The position numbers and the translations under genes are program-made. From an uncultured Schlesneria sp. (lineage in GTDB: Bacteria; Planctomycetota; Planctomycetia; Planctomycetales; Planctomycetaceae): DNA of 64,000 nucleotides. This document shows, piece after piece, positions 46,447 through 56,086 of the stretch (position 1 is the first letter of the stretch; every line of letters begins with the position of its first letter). The stretch lies in the NCBI GenBank assembly GCA_903834925.1, contig CAILLA010000128.1:1-64000 (forward strand), given 5' to 3'. Below the pieces are notes generated by a model, which was not told where the DNA came from, searched no databases, and worked only from the letters and a program-made list of their open reading frames with translations.

Positions 46447-47400
46447 CTATCGGTTACAGTCACAGTTGACCGCCGGTTCAATCTGCTGAGAAAGGTTCAT
46501 TCGTTGAATCCTTTCGATTCGTGAGGCCCCACATTTTTGGCAGTGAATAAACTGGGCGGCATTCCAGACATCCATAAAAACACGTGTCGTCGGGCTGATA
46601 CCCCGAACGTATTCGAGACCTCGTTCCAGGATTTGCTCCATGCTTTGAATCCTCGGTCGTGAGAATTCACCCGATGCATGCAAGGTTTCCATCAACCCGT
46701 TTCCGGCCCGCGTAGGGATCAGGCTGATGCAACTTGCTCCGATTCCTACGGCGTGCTTTATTGATTGAAAAGCCCATTCGATCCCCGATTCTTCGTCCAG
46801 CCCCGGTGGCTTCAACATCAAGAACGTTCTGACAGCGATCTGATTTTCGATTAGCATTCGAGCTGCTTTATCAAAGTCATCGACGGTCATGCGTTTGTTG
46901 AGACTCGCCAGGATTGCTGGATGGATCGTCTCTAAACCGATGGCGACTTCGAGGTTTGTTCCGATCAAATCTCGAAATCGAAGGCATTGATCGTCGGTAA
47001 ATCGTGGGTGGTTCTCGACAATCACCGTTTTGAATGGCCTGACGCGTCTGGCAATTTCCGCATAATCTTCCCGAGGAATTGCCTGTGGATCAAAAAAATT
47101 CCCTGCATTGTAGAGTTTTACGTGGCTTGCTGCCGGTAACCGCTCGCACGCGTAATCAATCTGAGCTGGTATTGCGCCGACCGGGACACGCTCATCCAGA
47201 GTATTTCGCCACAGATCACACATCGTACATCGAAAAGGGCATTCCCGGTTGGTGAGGAAAATCGTTAAGACATTATCAATCGTTCCGGTGGAAGATCGCT
47301 CTGGCTCGACGAGATAGGCATACGGTTTCCACGGGTCCATCGGATTTTTCCGAGACCGAACCGCGAGGACATCTCTGTCGGTAATTTGCGGCCACGGCAT
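46447..47400 (-). CDS. Radical SAM protein, Elp3/RaSEA-like
   Basis: This 317-aa protein has the 4Fe-4S/SAM cluster site CPFRCTMC (Cx3Cx2C) in LTIFLTNRECPFRCTMCDLW, then KLYNAGNFFDPQAIPREDY, VIVENHPRF, LEVAIGLETIHPAILASLNK, VRTFLMLKPPGLDEESGIEW and SLIPTRAGNGLME. A C-terminal CQKCG and CDC may bind a metal. The layout resembles radical SAM proteins related to archaeosine RaSEA and Elp3. The substrate is not known. It is divergent from lnt, with 91 bp between starts. Confidence 0.85.
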   Translation of the reverse strand: MPWPQITDRDVLAVRSRKNPMDPWKPYAYLVEPERSSTGTIDNVLTIFLTNRECPFRCTMCDLWRNTLDERVPVGAIPAQIDYACERLPAASHVKLYNAGNFFDPQAIPREDYAEIARRVRPFKTVIVENHPRFTDDQCLRFRDLIGTNLEVAIGLETIHPAILASLNKRMTVDDFDKAARMLIENQIAVRTFLMLKPPGLDEESGIEWAFQSIKHAVGIGASCISLIPTRAGNGLMETLHASGEFSRPRIQSMEQILERGLEYVRGISPTTRVFMDVWNAAQFIHCQKCGASRIERIQRMNLSQQIEPAVNCDCNR

Positions 47401-47491
47401 CTGAAATCATTCTCCCTCAAACATCGGCTTCCCTGAATTGTCACATTGGACTAACTTAACCCGATCCAACAATCCAGGGAGGGAGTCGGAC

Positions 47492-49342
47492 ATGGCGACG
47501 GTCACAATGAACGAGACAAGGCACGAAACAGATCGGTCGGTTCGCGAGATTATCGCATCAGCTCGAATCGTCCGACAGAATACGAAGACTCGCGTTGGCG
47601 TGCGAGGTGCATTGGGAATGTCATTACTCTCGGGACTGTTGATGTGGCTTTGTTTCACGCCCGTCGATGCCAGTCCGCTTGCATGGCTGGCTCCATTACC
47701 ATTGTTACTGCTTGTTCGAATCGAAGAGCGAACTCGCTGGATGTATGGCGCAATCTATGCCGGAAATGCTGCCAGCCAGCTCGCAATGCTGCAATGGATG
47801 CGTCTTGGTGATCCAACGATGTATATCGCGTGGGCAGCTCTTTCGTTCTATCTCGCCCTTTATTCTGTCGTCTTTGTAGCCGCTTCACGAATCGCCGTTC
47901 ATCGCTGGTCACTTCCACTCGTCGCCGTTGGGCCGATCGTTTGGACCGGCCTCGAATACCTGCGAGCACACTTGATGACCGGCTTTGCCTGGTACTTTCT
48001 TGGTCATTCACAATATCGCTGGCTGGAACTAATTCAGATCAGCGATCTCGTTGGAGCTTACGGCGTCAGTTTTGTAATCGTCACCTCAGCGGCGGCCCTG
48101 ACGCTGCTGGTGCCTCACAACTGGTTAATTCGTCTCCGACTGGTTCTCCCGTCAACCGGGCCGATCACGGCCTCGGGTTTAAGTCTTTCGGATCTCGTCC
48201 AGGTCACTTTGGCATTCGGTGTATTCGCTTCTACACTGGGCTACGGCTATGCACGTCGCGCTCAAGCCGACTTTCAGCCGGGGCCACGAATCGCATTGAT
48301 TCAAGGAAATTTCGTCGCGTCATTGCGACAGGAACCTCCTTCTCACGACGATGTTTATCTGACGCACTTAAGGCTGAATTCCCGTGCTGTCAGGGAACAG
48401 GCACAAATCATAATCTGGCCCGAAGGAATGTTCCCCTGGCCGATGATGCTACCCGCCAATGATTTGACGAATGATGATCTGCGTCAACTTGTCCCCGGCG
48501 TAAAACCCGAGATGTGGCACGACAACACCGTGAGTTCGGTACTTCTCGAAGAAAGCCAGCGGTCTGGAGCGGCATTGATCTTTGGCATCAATTCCGTTGA
48601 AGCCACAAAGAACAATATCGCTCAACACAATTCAGCGGTGTTCGTCAGACCTGATGTTGGAATTGCCGGCCGCTATGACAAGATGCATCTTGTCCCGTTC
48701 GGCGAGTACATTCCGCTTGTTGGAGTTCTCCCGTTCCTGAAGGCATTTTCTCCCTACAGCGAATCCAGCGGTATGGTGCCGGGGAAAGAAGCAGCCGTTT
48801 TCGAATACGGAAACTGGCGTCTGGCCCCAGTAATCTGTTTCGAGGATACTGTGCCACATCTCGTGCGACAGATCGTTGCGTCCGGGTCAGATTCTGATCG
48901 AGGGAAGTCCATCGACATCCTGGTCAATTTAACCAACGACGGTTGGTTTCATGGCTCAAGTGAACTCGATCAACACTTGATAACGGCAGCGTTCCGTGCG
49001 GTCGAGTGCCGAACACCGCTGGTTCGAGCTGTCAATACCGGCATTTCCGCCGTGATTGATGGCGATGGGGCGATTCGCGAACCGGACCTGTTTATCGACG
49101 GAGACGTTCGCAAAAATTCCGAGAAGCCGCCACGAACCACCTCTCGTGATTCGAAAACCGGTGCGTGGCACAAACAGCTTAACGCCGCACTCATTCATAC
49201 CGTCCCTTTGGATGGTCGTCGCAGTCTTTACGTCCGTTATGGTGACTGGTTCGCCATGATTTGCATGTTGGCAACGTTCGCTGCCGCAGCGTCAATGTTT
49301 GTACCAAAACGTAATCAACAAGATTTGGTTGTGCCGGTTTAA
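47492..49342 (+). CDS. lnt: Apolipoprotein N-acyltransferase
   Basis: This 616-aa protein has N-terminal membrane helices ([20 protein letters not shown] and further ones to about residue 260) and a nitrilase-type domain. The catalytic triad is visible: E311 in [12 protein letters not shown]397 in [16 protein letters not shown] and C449 in [11 protein letters not shown]. It adds the third acyl chain to lipoproteins in the inner membrane. FFC-like sequences [18 protein letters not shown] and [20 protein letters not shown] fit. The ATG at 47492 has GGAGGGAG upstream. The C-terminus ends in a last membrane helix ([18 protein letters not shown]). Confidence 0.95.
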   Translation: MATVTMNETRHETDRSVREIIASARIVRQNTKTRVGVRGALGMSLLSGLLMWLCFTPVDASPLAWLAPLPLLLLVRIEERTRWMYGAIYAGNAASQLAMLQWMRLGDPTMYIAWAALSFYLALYSVVFVAASRIAVHRWSLPLVAVGPIVWTGLEYLRAHLMTGFAWYFLGHSQYRWLELIQISDLVGAYGVSFVIVTSAAALTLLVPHNWLIRLRLVLPSTGPITASGLSLSDLVQVTLAFGVFASTLGYGYARRAQADFQPGPRIALIQGNFVASLRQEPPSHDDVYLTHLRLNSRAVREQAQIIIWPEGMFPWPMMLPANDLTNDDLRQLVPGVKPEMWHDNTVSSVLLEESQRSGAALIFGINSVEATKNNIAQHNSAVFVRPDVGIAGRYDKMHLVPFGEYIPLVGVLPFLKAFSPYSESSGMVPGKEAAVFEYGNWRLAPVICFEDTVPHLVRQIVASGSDSDRGKSIDILVNLTNDGWFHGSSELDQHLITAAFRAVECRTPLVRAVNTGISAVIDGDGAIREPDLFIDGDVRKNSEKPPRTTSRDSKTGAWHKQLNAALIHTVPLDGRRSLYVRYGDWFAMICMLATFAAAASMFVPKRNQQDLVVPV

Positions 49343-49569
49343 TCATCAGTTCCCTGCACAAGCATTGCCCACTTAAAGAAAGTAACGCGTGATCACGTCA
49401 AATCCTCAACCATGAGGTTTTGATGAAGATTCATTGAACCATCGTCATCACGATGGCCGGAACCGTCTCAAGTCGCTAACGTGACACCGAGATTGTCATG
49501 TCCCGGTCGCACAATCGATGTTGGCCCCGATATGGCGCGGATATTTTTCGCCTTCAGGGGATAAACGCG

Positions 49570-52074
49570 ATGCGACGACGCTCGTTTCAGTTAGCAATCA
49601 TTCTTGCCACAGCGGCTATCGGATCGGCTTGGCCAAGTTTTGGACAAGAACCTCCCGTTGCCAAAACGATCTGGCCGGGCCTCATGCGCGATGGTACGGT
49701 CCTGTTACCGAACGGCTGGTCGATCAAAGCGGCTGGACGTCAGTCTCGACTGGGTGATCTCCCGGTTCTTGCGGAACTGCACCCAACCGACTCTGTGATT
49801 GCCGTTTTGCATGCCGGGTACGGCGAACACGAAGTCGTAACCGTCGATGCGAATAGTGGCAAGGTAATTGGCCGAATTTCGATGCCGGAAACGTTCGCTG
49901 GCCTCGTCTGGGCTCGCGACGGGAAATCGCTATTCGTAGGAGGCGGGTGGGATGACGTCATCTATCGATTCGATTACGCGGATGGATTGCTGTCGCATCA
50001 AGTGAAGATCGGCTACCCGAAACCGCTTGGTGATCGGCAACGTCGAACACCAGCAGGCTTGGTGCTCTCAAAGGATGGACAGACAATCTGGGTGGCGAAT
50101 GTCATTGGCAATACCGTCGCCAAGTTCAAAACGAGCGACGGTACGCTCGATAGCGAATGGACACTCACCAAGGATTCCTACCCTTATGGGCTGGTATTGG
50201 ATGAGTCCCGCAATCGGCTTTATGTCAGTCTTTGGGGTAAAGCCCAAGTCGCCGTCATCGATAGTCGATCGGGCGAAATCCAGGCGAGCTGGAAATCGGA
50301 AGAACATCCCAACGAAATGCTTTTGGCCCGCGACGGAAGTGTATTGTACGTCGCCAACGCGAATCGAAACTCAGTTTCTGTCTTTAATACTGAGTTGGGA
50401 AAAGCGGTCGAAGTTATTGGAACGGCCATCGACCCCCGAGCACCCAGCGGCAGTACTCCCAGTTCGCTTTCCCTGACATCCGATGAATCGGTCTTGTTCA
50501 TCGCGAACTCAAATACGAATAACCTCGCTGTCATAAACGTTAAAGAGCTTGGAGCCAGCACACCGCTCGGGTTCATCCCTACTGGCTGGCATCCGACATC
50601 CGTTCGACTTTCCCACGACAATAAAACAATCTATGTTCTGAATGGCAAAGGTCAGTCGTCCAAGGCAAACCGCGACGGGCCGAACCCGCTGGCAAAAGGG
50701 GATCGGCTGCGAGACTACATTGGTGGCCTGTTCCATGGGACACTATCGATCATCCCGATGCCCGGCCCACAGGAAATGGCGGCCTATTCCAAGACTGTTT
50801 ATGATTGCAGTCCGCTCAAACGCGAAGATCCCACTGCAGTCGTCGGTGACACTGCACCCGGTAACCCAATTCCAGCAAAAGTCGGTGAGCCCTCTCCCAT
50901 CACTCATTGCGTCTATATCATCAAAGAAAACCGGACATATGACCAGGTTTTCGGAGACATCCCGGAAGGAAACGGCGAGCCAAGCATTTGTCTGTTCCCC
51001 GAATCCATCACTCCAAACCATCACGCCTTGGCCAAGGAATTCGTGTTGCTCGACAACTTCTACGTCGATGGCGAAGTCAGCGCCGATGGACACGAATGGA
51101 CCATGGGAGCTTACGCCAGCGACTACGTCGAACGAACCTGGCCACTCAGTTACCGAGGCGATCGTCGGGTTCCGTATCCCTCGGAAGGAGCACTGGAAAT
51201 CGCTCGTCCTTTCGGCGGCTACCTCTGGGATCGTGCCGCTGAAAAAGGTGTCACTTACCGTAGCTACGGCGAATTCACGCAGAACGGAGCGACTCCCGCC
51301 GATCCTGGTGTGACTAAGATCAAGACTCTTGAGGGTCACTTTGATCCCTTATTTCGCAGCTACGATCTCAATTACCCCGACGTGCTTCGAGCCGAGCGTT
51401 TCCTGACGGAGCTCGCAGAGTTCGAGAAAGCCGGAGAAATGCCGAAATTGATCGTGATGCGGCTTCCTAACGATCATACGTCTGGAACCAGGCCCGGCAG
51501 TCCGACCCCGACAGCCTATGTCGCCGATAACGATTTGGCGTTGGGACGAGTCGTTGAGGGACTTTCGAAAAGTCAGTTCTGGAAATCGATGGCAATTTTT
51601 GTGGTCGAGGATGATGCCCAGAACGGTTCAGACCACGTCGATGCTCATCGGACAATCGCCTTCGCCATCAGTCCCTACATCAAGCGACATTCCGTCGACT
51701 CAACGATGTACAGCACGTCGTCGATGCTGAGAACAATGGAATTGTGCCTTGGTCTTGAGCCGATGAGTCAATTCGATGCCGCTGCACGGCCCATGTCGAA
51801 CGCATTCACAGACAAACCCGATTTGACTCCGTTCATTCATCGGCCCGCGACGTTCGATTTGAACGAGAAAAACCTGGCATCAGCGTGGGGAGCCGATGCC
51901 TCCATGAATCTTGATCTGGAAATCGAAGACCGAGCTGACGATCTGGTCTTTAACGAAATTATCTGGAAAGCGGTCAAAGGTCCAGATTCAGAAATGCCCC
52001 CGCCAGTTCGAGCCGCCTTTGTCTTCCCCACCCCTAAGCACGACGATGACGACGACGAAGATGCCGATGATTGA
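49570..52074 (+). CDS. YVTN/YncE-like propeller fused to a phosphoesterase domain
   Basis: This 834-aa protein starts with a Sec/Tat-like leader (MRRRSFQLAIILATAAIGSA). Residues about 40-400 form a YncE-like propeller (VWARDGKSLFVGGGWDDVIY, LVLSKDGQTIWVANVIGNTV, YVANANRNSVSVFNTELGK, FIANSNTNNLAVINVKELG). Residues about 440-740 belong to the phospholipase-C/phosphoesterase family: HCVYIIKENRTYDQVFGDI, LDNFYVDGEVSADGHEW, LPNDHTSGTRPGSPTPTAYV and VVEDDAQNGSDHVDAHR. The end is acidic (HDDDDDEDADD). It is exported and possibly removes phosphate from lipids or other substrates. Confidence 0.92.
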   Translation: MRRRSFQLAIILATAAIGSAWPSFGQEPPVAKTIWPGLMRDGTVLLPNGWSIKAAGRQSRLGDLPVLAELHPTDSVIAVLHAGYGEHEVVTVDANSGKVIGRISMPETFAGLVWARDGKSLFVGGGWDDVIYRFDYADGLLSHQVKIGYPKPLGDRQRRTPAGLVLSKDGQTIWVANVIGNTVAKFKTSDGTLDSEWTLTKDSYPYGLVLDESRNRLYVSLWGKAQVAVIDSRSGEIQASWKSEEHPNEMLLARDGSVLYVANANRNSVSVFNTELGKAVEVIGTAIDPRAPSGSTPSSLSLTSDESVLFIANSNTNNLAVINVKELGASTPLGFIPTGWHPTSVRLSHDNKTIYVLNGKGQSSKANRDGPNPLAKGDRLRDYIGGLFHGTLSIIPMPGPQEMAAYSKTVYDCSPLKREDPTAVVGDTAPGNPIPAKVGEPSPITHCVYIIKENRTYDQVFGDIPEGNGEPSICLFPESITPNHHALAKEFVLLDNFYVDGEVSADGHEWTMGAYASDYVERTWPLSYRGDRRVPYPSEGALEIARPFGGYLWDRAAEKGVTYRSYGEFTQNGATPADPGVTKIKTLEGHFDPLFRSYDLNYPDVLRAERFLTELAEFEKAGEMPKLIVMRLPNDHTSGTRPGSPTPTAYVADNDLALGRVVEGLSKSQFWKSMAIFVVEDDAQNGSDHVDAHRTIAFAISPYIKRHSVDSTMYSTSSMLRTMELCLGLEPMSQFDAAARPMSNAFTDKPDLTPFIHRPATFDLNEKNLASAWGADASMNLDLEIEDRADDLVFNEIIWKAVKGPDSEMPPPVRAAFVFPTPKHDDDDDEDADD

Positions 52075-52102
52075 GGTACGAAGATCGCGTAGTCAACGTA
52101 GT

Positions 52103-52119
52103 GGCGGCTTCCAGCCGCC
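52103..52119. repeat. Small hairpin GGCGGCT/AGCCGCC
   Basis: A perfect 7-bp stem with a TCC loop lies 28 bp after the stop of the YVTN/phosphoesterase gene. It resembles short REP-type hairpins or a transcription end without a T-tract. The rest of 52075-52467 holds only the inverted element at 52203. Confidence 0.5.
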
Positions 52120-52202
52120 GCGTCCAGATCTGATGAAACGCCCAAACTGGCAACGGGAAATGTCGTTGCCGTTATCATCGGAATTCCGGTAGTCGAAACT
52201 AA

Positions 52203-52304
52203 GGGTGCCACGGTTTTGGAGTCCTCCACAAGGCCGTGTCTTCATAGGTCTCTAACACGTCCCAAGAGCACGGCCTTACCGAAGACGGTAAAACCGTGGC
52301 ACCC
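52203..52304. repeat. 102-bp MITE-like inverted repeat
   Basis: The ends GGGTGCCACGGTTTT and AAAACCGTGGCACCC are perfect 15-bp inverted repeats. A second inverted pair (AAGGCCGTG/CACGGCCTT) lies inside. It is noncoding and sits between two convergent genes. Confidence 0.83.
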
Positions 52305-52467
52305 TTTCCACGAATTTCTGTTCCGAATGCACTTAGCCCCCAGCAACCCAACCATCACATCTTCAGGTAGTTTCATCAGCACCCGCCGAGCCCTCCCGGC
52401 CACTACGCGCGAACGATTATCCTATTCTGAACTCGTCGTGCGACGCGCATCAACCGGCTGCGCCGGT

Positions 52468-54291
52468 TTAGTTCGATTCGGACTCCGATTCTGACTTTTC
52501 CGCTGGTATCGATTCCGCCACCGGCAATTCAAAGCAGGCCATTTCTTCGGCGTTGCGGATGAACAGTTTTCCGTGCGCGATGACGGGATGATTCCAGGTC
52601 TTTCCCTCAATCGCTTTGATTTTTGCGATCTCCTCATGCGTTTCTGGTTTGGCCGCGACAAGTGCCACTTCGCCTGTCTCTGTCAAAATGAGCAGTTGCT
52701 GGTCGTCTGCCAGAAGCAGGACCTGGCCGTTGCCATAACCACGAGCTCGCCATTTGATCTTTCCATCGGCCAGGCTAACACACATGAAGACACTGCCATC
52801 GAATCCATAAAGGTAGTCACCCGATACAACAAGATCGTTGTAGTAAGGCTTGATCGATTTCGTGGTCCAAAGTTCCTCTACATTCCACTTGTCGCCGTCA
52901 CGGGTGACGTGCAGACGTCGCGTTCCCCCCGCCATGCCTGTTCCAAGAAGCACATCCGTGTCGCTCAGAACCGTTGGCTGAACAACTCGAGCTTGTTCCA
53001 CCGGCCATTCGTTTTTCCAGAAGACGACTCCTGATCCGGGGTCAAATGAGAACAGCCCAGTGTTCGTGGCAATCAGCAATTGCTCAACCTCCCCAATCCT
53101 GGCGGCTTGAGTCGAACAATAACTTTGCAAGCCTTCGCCAGACGACCAGGCCAGCTTGCCCGAGTCGATGTGATACGCCAGAACAGCCTTACCGTCCGGT
53201 CCACCGGCATAGACGGACACGAGATCTTGAAGCACAAATGGCGAGCTGGAAAATCCCCACTGAGGGATCTTTGCCTGGGAATCGGCGGCAATGTCGGCCC
53301 CCCAGTAAAGTTTTCCAGTGGCCGCATTCAGACAATTAAGCCGTCCATTGGCACCCATCGCATAAATCCGTCCCTCATGAAACGTCGGAGTTGCCCGAGG
53401 ACCCGGACCTGCAACGACTTCTTCAAATCGAGTCGTGTCGCGATGAGACCAGACCTCTTCACCGTTGTCAGCGTCATAACAAATCACAAATTCGTCTTCG
53501 CCACGCTGCTCTTGCGTGAACAGTCGGTTACCAACCACGGCAAACGATGACCAACCTGGTCCAACCCGATGTCGCCACAACTCGCGCGGCGGCACTTTTT
53601 CCCAATCGCTCCGAATCCTGACCCCGTCCAGTTGACCATTTCGCTGCGGACCGCGAAAGCCCGACCAATCACCCTCGCTTAACGTCAGGTCGGCAATCGA
53701 AGCAGATTCGATGGACGAGGATGGCTTCGATACCGTCTTCAATTCTGATAACAGTTTTGCTTCAGGAGTGGGGGTCCATTTCCAATTGATGTTTGATGTG
53801 AAACTACCGTCCATGCCGTCGACACGAAGCAAAGAGTAATAAGCACCGACCGCCAGGAAACTCAGCAGCAGACCAATCCTGCGAACAGGCCAGGCCAGCG
53901 TCCAGCTTAGTATTAACCAACCGACCCAAATCAAAGCCACCACCGGCAACGCATACATGATCAGTGCCATCGGGGGAAAATTTTTCCCCGCAATTTTCAT
54001 GGTCGCGGCGGCGACCGTCAGAAACGCTCCCACTCCCAGCAATCGATCGCCCCACCGCAAGCGGCTGCCAAACAACCACCAAAGATTCAGTAGCAACGTG
54101 ACGATCATCGGGGCAATGATGAGACCACCAAAGAATTTCGAAGGAGCTGGTTCGCCGGTCGACGCCCAGACGCGAGCCACCCCGAGTGCCGCCAGGATCA
54201 CGATCGCTGGCCAGAGGCGAAGTCGATTTCGGTCAACTTCTTTCGGCAATTCCGTGGGAATGGAATCGACTTGCGTTACAACCTCACTCAT
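52468..54291 (-). CDS. Membrane-anchored PQQ-type beta-propeller protein
   Basis: From the ATG at 54291 (GGTGAG upstream) this is 607 aa. Four or five membrane helices occupy about residues 25-150 (LWPAIVILAALGVARVWAST, LIIAPMIVTLLLNLWWLFGS, MALIMYALPVVALIWVGWLI). The C-terminal propeller has BamB/PQQ-like blades (GWSSFAVVGNRLFTQEQRGE, ICYDADNGEEVWSHRDTTRF, LNCLNAATGKLYWGADI, SGVVFWKNEWPV, CVSLADGKIKWRARGYGNGQ). No PQQ-dehydrogenase metal site is evident. The protein is probably structural or a sensor. A Glu/Ser-rich tail (SEKS-type) ends it. Confidence 0.88.
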   Translation of the reverse strand: MSEVVTQVDSIPTELPKEVDRNRLRLWPAIVILAALGVARVWASTGEPAPSKFFGGLIIAPMIVTLLLNLWWLFGSRLRWGDRLLGVGAFLTVAAATMKIAGKNFPPMALIMYALPVVALIWVGWLILSWTLAWPVRRIGLLLSFLAVGAYYSLLRVDGMDGSFTSNINWKWTPTPEAKLLSELKTVSKPSSSIESASIADLTLSEGDWSGFRGPQRNGQLDGVRIRSDWEKVPPRELWRHRVGPGWSSFAVVGNRLFTQEQRGEDEFVICYDADNGEEVWSHRDTTRFEEVVAGPGPRATPTFHEGRIYAMGANGRLNCLNAATGKLYWGADIAADSQAKIPQWGFSSSPFVLQDLVSVYAGGPDGKAVLAYHIDSGKLAWSSGEGLQSYCSTQAARIGEVEQLLIATNTGLFSFDPGSGVVFWKNEWPVEQARVVQPTVLSDTDVLLGTGMAGGTRRLHVTRDGDKWNVEELWTTKSIKPYYNDLVVSGDYLYGFDGSVFMCVSLADGKIKWRARGYGNGQVLLLADDQQLLILTETGEVALVAAKPETHEEIAKIKAIEGKTWNHPVIAHGKLFIRNAEEMACFELPVAESIPAEKSESESESN

Positions 54292-54416
54292 GGAACACTC
54301 ACCCTTATCAATGTGTATCGGGTTATTTTGAAGCGAAGACGACAAAGGATGAAAGTTGCCCCGTGTCGATTAACCAGCACAGGGGAGTTGTCTTCGTTTT
54401 ACGAGGGAAATTCAAT

Positions 54417-55130
54417 ATGAAATCATCGGTCGAAGAGATCCGTCAGCGGTTCGACGCTGACGTTGATCGCTTTTCAAATCTCCAGACAGGTCAGTCGGCC
54501 ACGGTAGACGCCCCGCTCGCCATGGAACTGGTTGCCCAGGCGGCAGCGGCAGTCACTCCGCACGCAAAACATGTCGTCGATGTCGGCTGCGGTGCCGGTA
54601 ATTACACACTGAAGTTGCTCGAACAAATTCCAAACCTCGATGTCACGCTGATTGACCTCAGCCAACCCATGCTTGATCGAGCGGTCCAGCGAGTTCAACC
54701 GATAACCCAAGGCCGAGTTACCAGCATTCAAGGAGACATTCGTGAGATTTCACTGTGCGAATCCGGTTGCGACGTGATCCTGGCAGCGGCTGTTTTACAT
54801 CATCTGCGGACGGACGCAGAATGGGAACGCGTATTTTCGGCGTTTCATCGAGCACTCAGGCCAGGGGGCTCAATCTGGATTTTTGATCTGATCGAAAGTT
54901 CCATCGGTGAAGTTCAGTCACTGATGTGGAAGCGATACGGAGACTATCTGGCGAATTTCAAAGACGAAGCGTATCGAGACCACGTCTACGCCTATATTGA
55001 ACAAGAAGACACGCCACGTCCGCTAATGTTTCAATTAGACCTGTTACGGAAAGTCGGCTTTCAACAGGTGGAAATCTTGCATAAAAACAGTTGCTTTGCG
55101 GCATTTGGTGCAGTGAAGGGCCGTCAATAA
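54417..55130 (+). CDS. Class I SAM-dependent methyltransferase
   Basis: This 237-aa protein has motif I VVDVGCGAGNYTLKLLEQI, LDVTLIDLSQPMLDRAVQRV, IQGDIREISL, VILAAAVLHHLRTDAEWERV and LRPGGSIWIFDLIES, all typical of ubiE-like or tellurite-resistance-like methyltransferases. GAGG lies 10 bases before the ATG. The substrate is unknown. It is divergent from the PQQ-propeller gene and is followed by the DUF2721 gene 40 bp later on the same strand. Confidence 0.9.
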   Translation: MKSSVEEIRQRFDADVDRFSNLQTGQSATVDAPLAMELVAQAAAAVTPHAKHVVDVGCGAGNYTLKLLEQIPNLDVTLIDLSQPMLDRAVQRVQPITQGRVTSIQGDIREISLCESGCDVILAAAVLHHLRTDAEWERVFSAFHRALRPGGSIWIFDLIESSIGEVQSLMWKRYGDYLANFKDEAYRDHVYAYIEQEDTPRPLMFQLDLLRKVGFQQVEILHKNSCFAAFGAVKGRQ

Positions 55131-55170
55131 ATCCTTTCCAACCCGGTCATCATCAGGCTCAAACATCAAT

Positions 55171-55689
55171 ATGGACTCAAATCCGTTCGCCGTACTGTCG
55201 CTGATCGTCGCCCCGGCCATCCTGACCAACGCAACATCGGTTCTCATCATGAGCACCAGCAACCGATTGGCACGAGGAGTCGATCGAGCCAGAGAGCTTT
55301 CGAAGCAGCTCGAGGAAACGACCGACTTCGAATGCACGGACGCCAAACGACGACTTCGTGAGCTCACAGCGACCGAAGAACGGACGTTACTTTTACTGCA
55401 CTGTTTGCGAAGCTTTTATATCGCGTTAGGGGCATTCGCGTCATCGGCCTTTACGTCACTGATCGGCGCGGTTCTCGCCCCGGCGCAACTGGCCATGTTC
55501 GTGGTCCCCCTGGAAATCGCAGCCGTGGTCGCCGGAATGGTCGCCGTCAGCTCTATGGTTCACGGTACCGTCTTACTTCTGCGAGAAACACGGATCGCCG
55601 TCCAAGTGATTACCCAACGAGCCGCGAATGTCCGCGAACGAATGAGCAAGAGTCAACCACTGGTCAACGACCTGGATAAACAAGTCTGA
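55171..55689 (+). CDS. DUF2721 family membrane protein
   Basis: This 172-aa protein has three membrane helices: N-terminal FAVLSLIVAPAILTNATSVL, then IALGAFASSAFTSLIGAVL and EIAAVVAGMVAVSSMVHGTV. Between the first and second is a charged loop (NRLARGVDRARELSKQLEET). DUF2721 proteins have this N-x-R-x-x-R...R-x-x-x-L arrangement; their function is unknown. It follows a methyltransferase gene on the same strand. Confidence 0.85.
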   Translation: MDSNPFAVLSLIVAPAILTNATSVLIMSTSNRLARGVDRARELSKQLEETTDFECTDAKRRLRELTATEERTLLLLHCLRSFYIALGAFASSAFTSLIGAVLAPAQLAMFVVPLEIAAVVAGMVAVSSMVHGTVLLLRETRIAVQVITQRAANVRERMSKSQPLVNDLDKQV

Positions 55690-55789
55690 TTTGGCCGCCA
55701 TCATCTCCAACCAGGCGAGCCCCGGATGTGAATCCAGTGATTCATAGACCGGATCATTCAACAAAAGTTGGATTCTCTTGAGGACCATT

Positions 55790-56075
55790 CCGACGCTGGC
55801 AGGGCCACGTGGGCGACGCTGCTAGCGTCGGACTTCCCGTATTGGTAGTTTAACGAACATGCCGACGCTGGCAGCGTCAGCCATGTAGCCGATCCTGACG
55901 CCATCGGAAAACACTGTTTATTACCAAGTTCGTGGTCTGGTTTTGCTGATTGCGGTCGACGCTAGCAGCGTCGGCCACGTAGCCGACGCTGCTAGCGTCG
56001 GAATTCATGGGTCTCGGACTTCAAATATTGGCATTTTGATAAAGCTTGCCGACGCTGGCAGCGTCGGCCACGGGT
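55790..56075. repeat. Cluster of REP-like palindromes upstream of the RAYT gene
   Basis: The copies are at 55790-55832 (four bases missing in the left arm), 55861-55909 (degenerate), 55957-56002 (near perfect) and a half copy at 56049-56075. The arms are GACGCTAGCAGCGTCGGC-type with centre CACGTAG or CACGTGG. Copies alternate with short unique spacers such as TTGGCATTTTGATAAAGCTT. The half copy ends just before the ATG of the transposase gene. No gene lies in 55690-56086. Confidence 0.88.
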
Positions 56076-56086
56076 CGGGGCCTGGC

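Noticed and set aside
55943-56086. Upstream extension of the RAYT gene through the palindromes
   Set aside because: The added residues are only the translated REP repeat. The family start fits the ATG at 56087.
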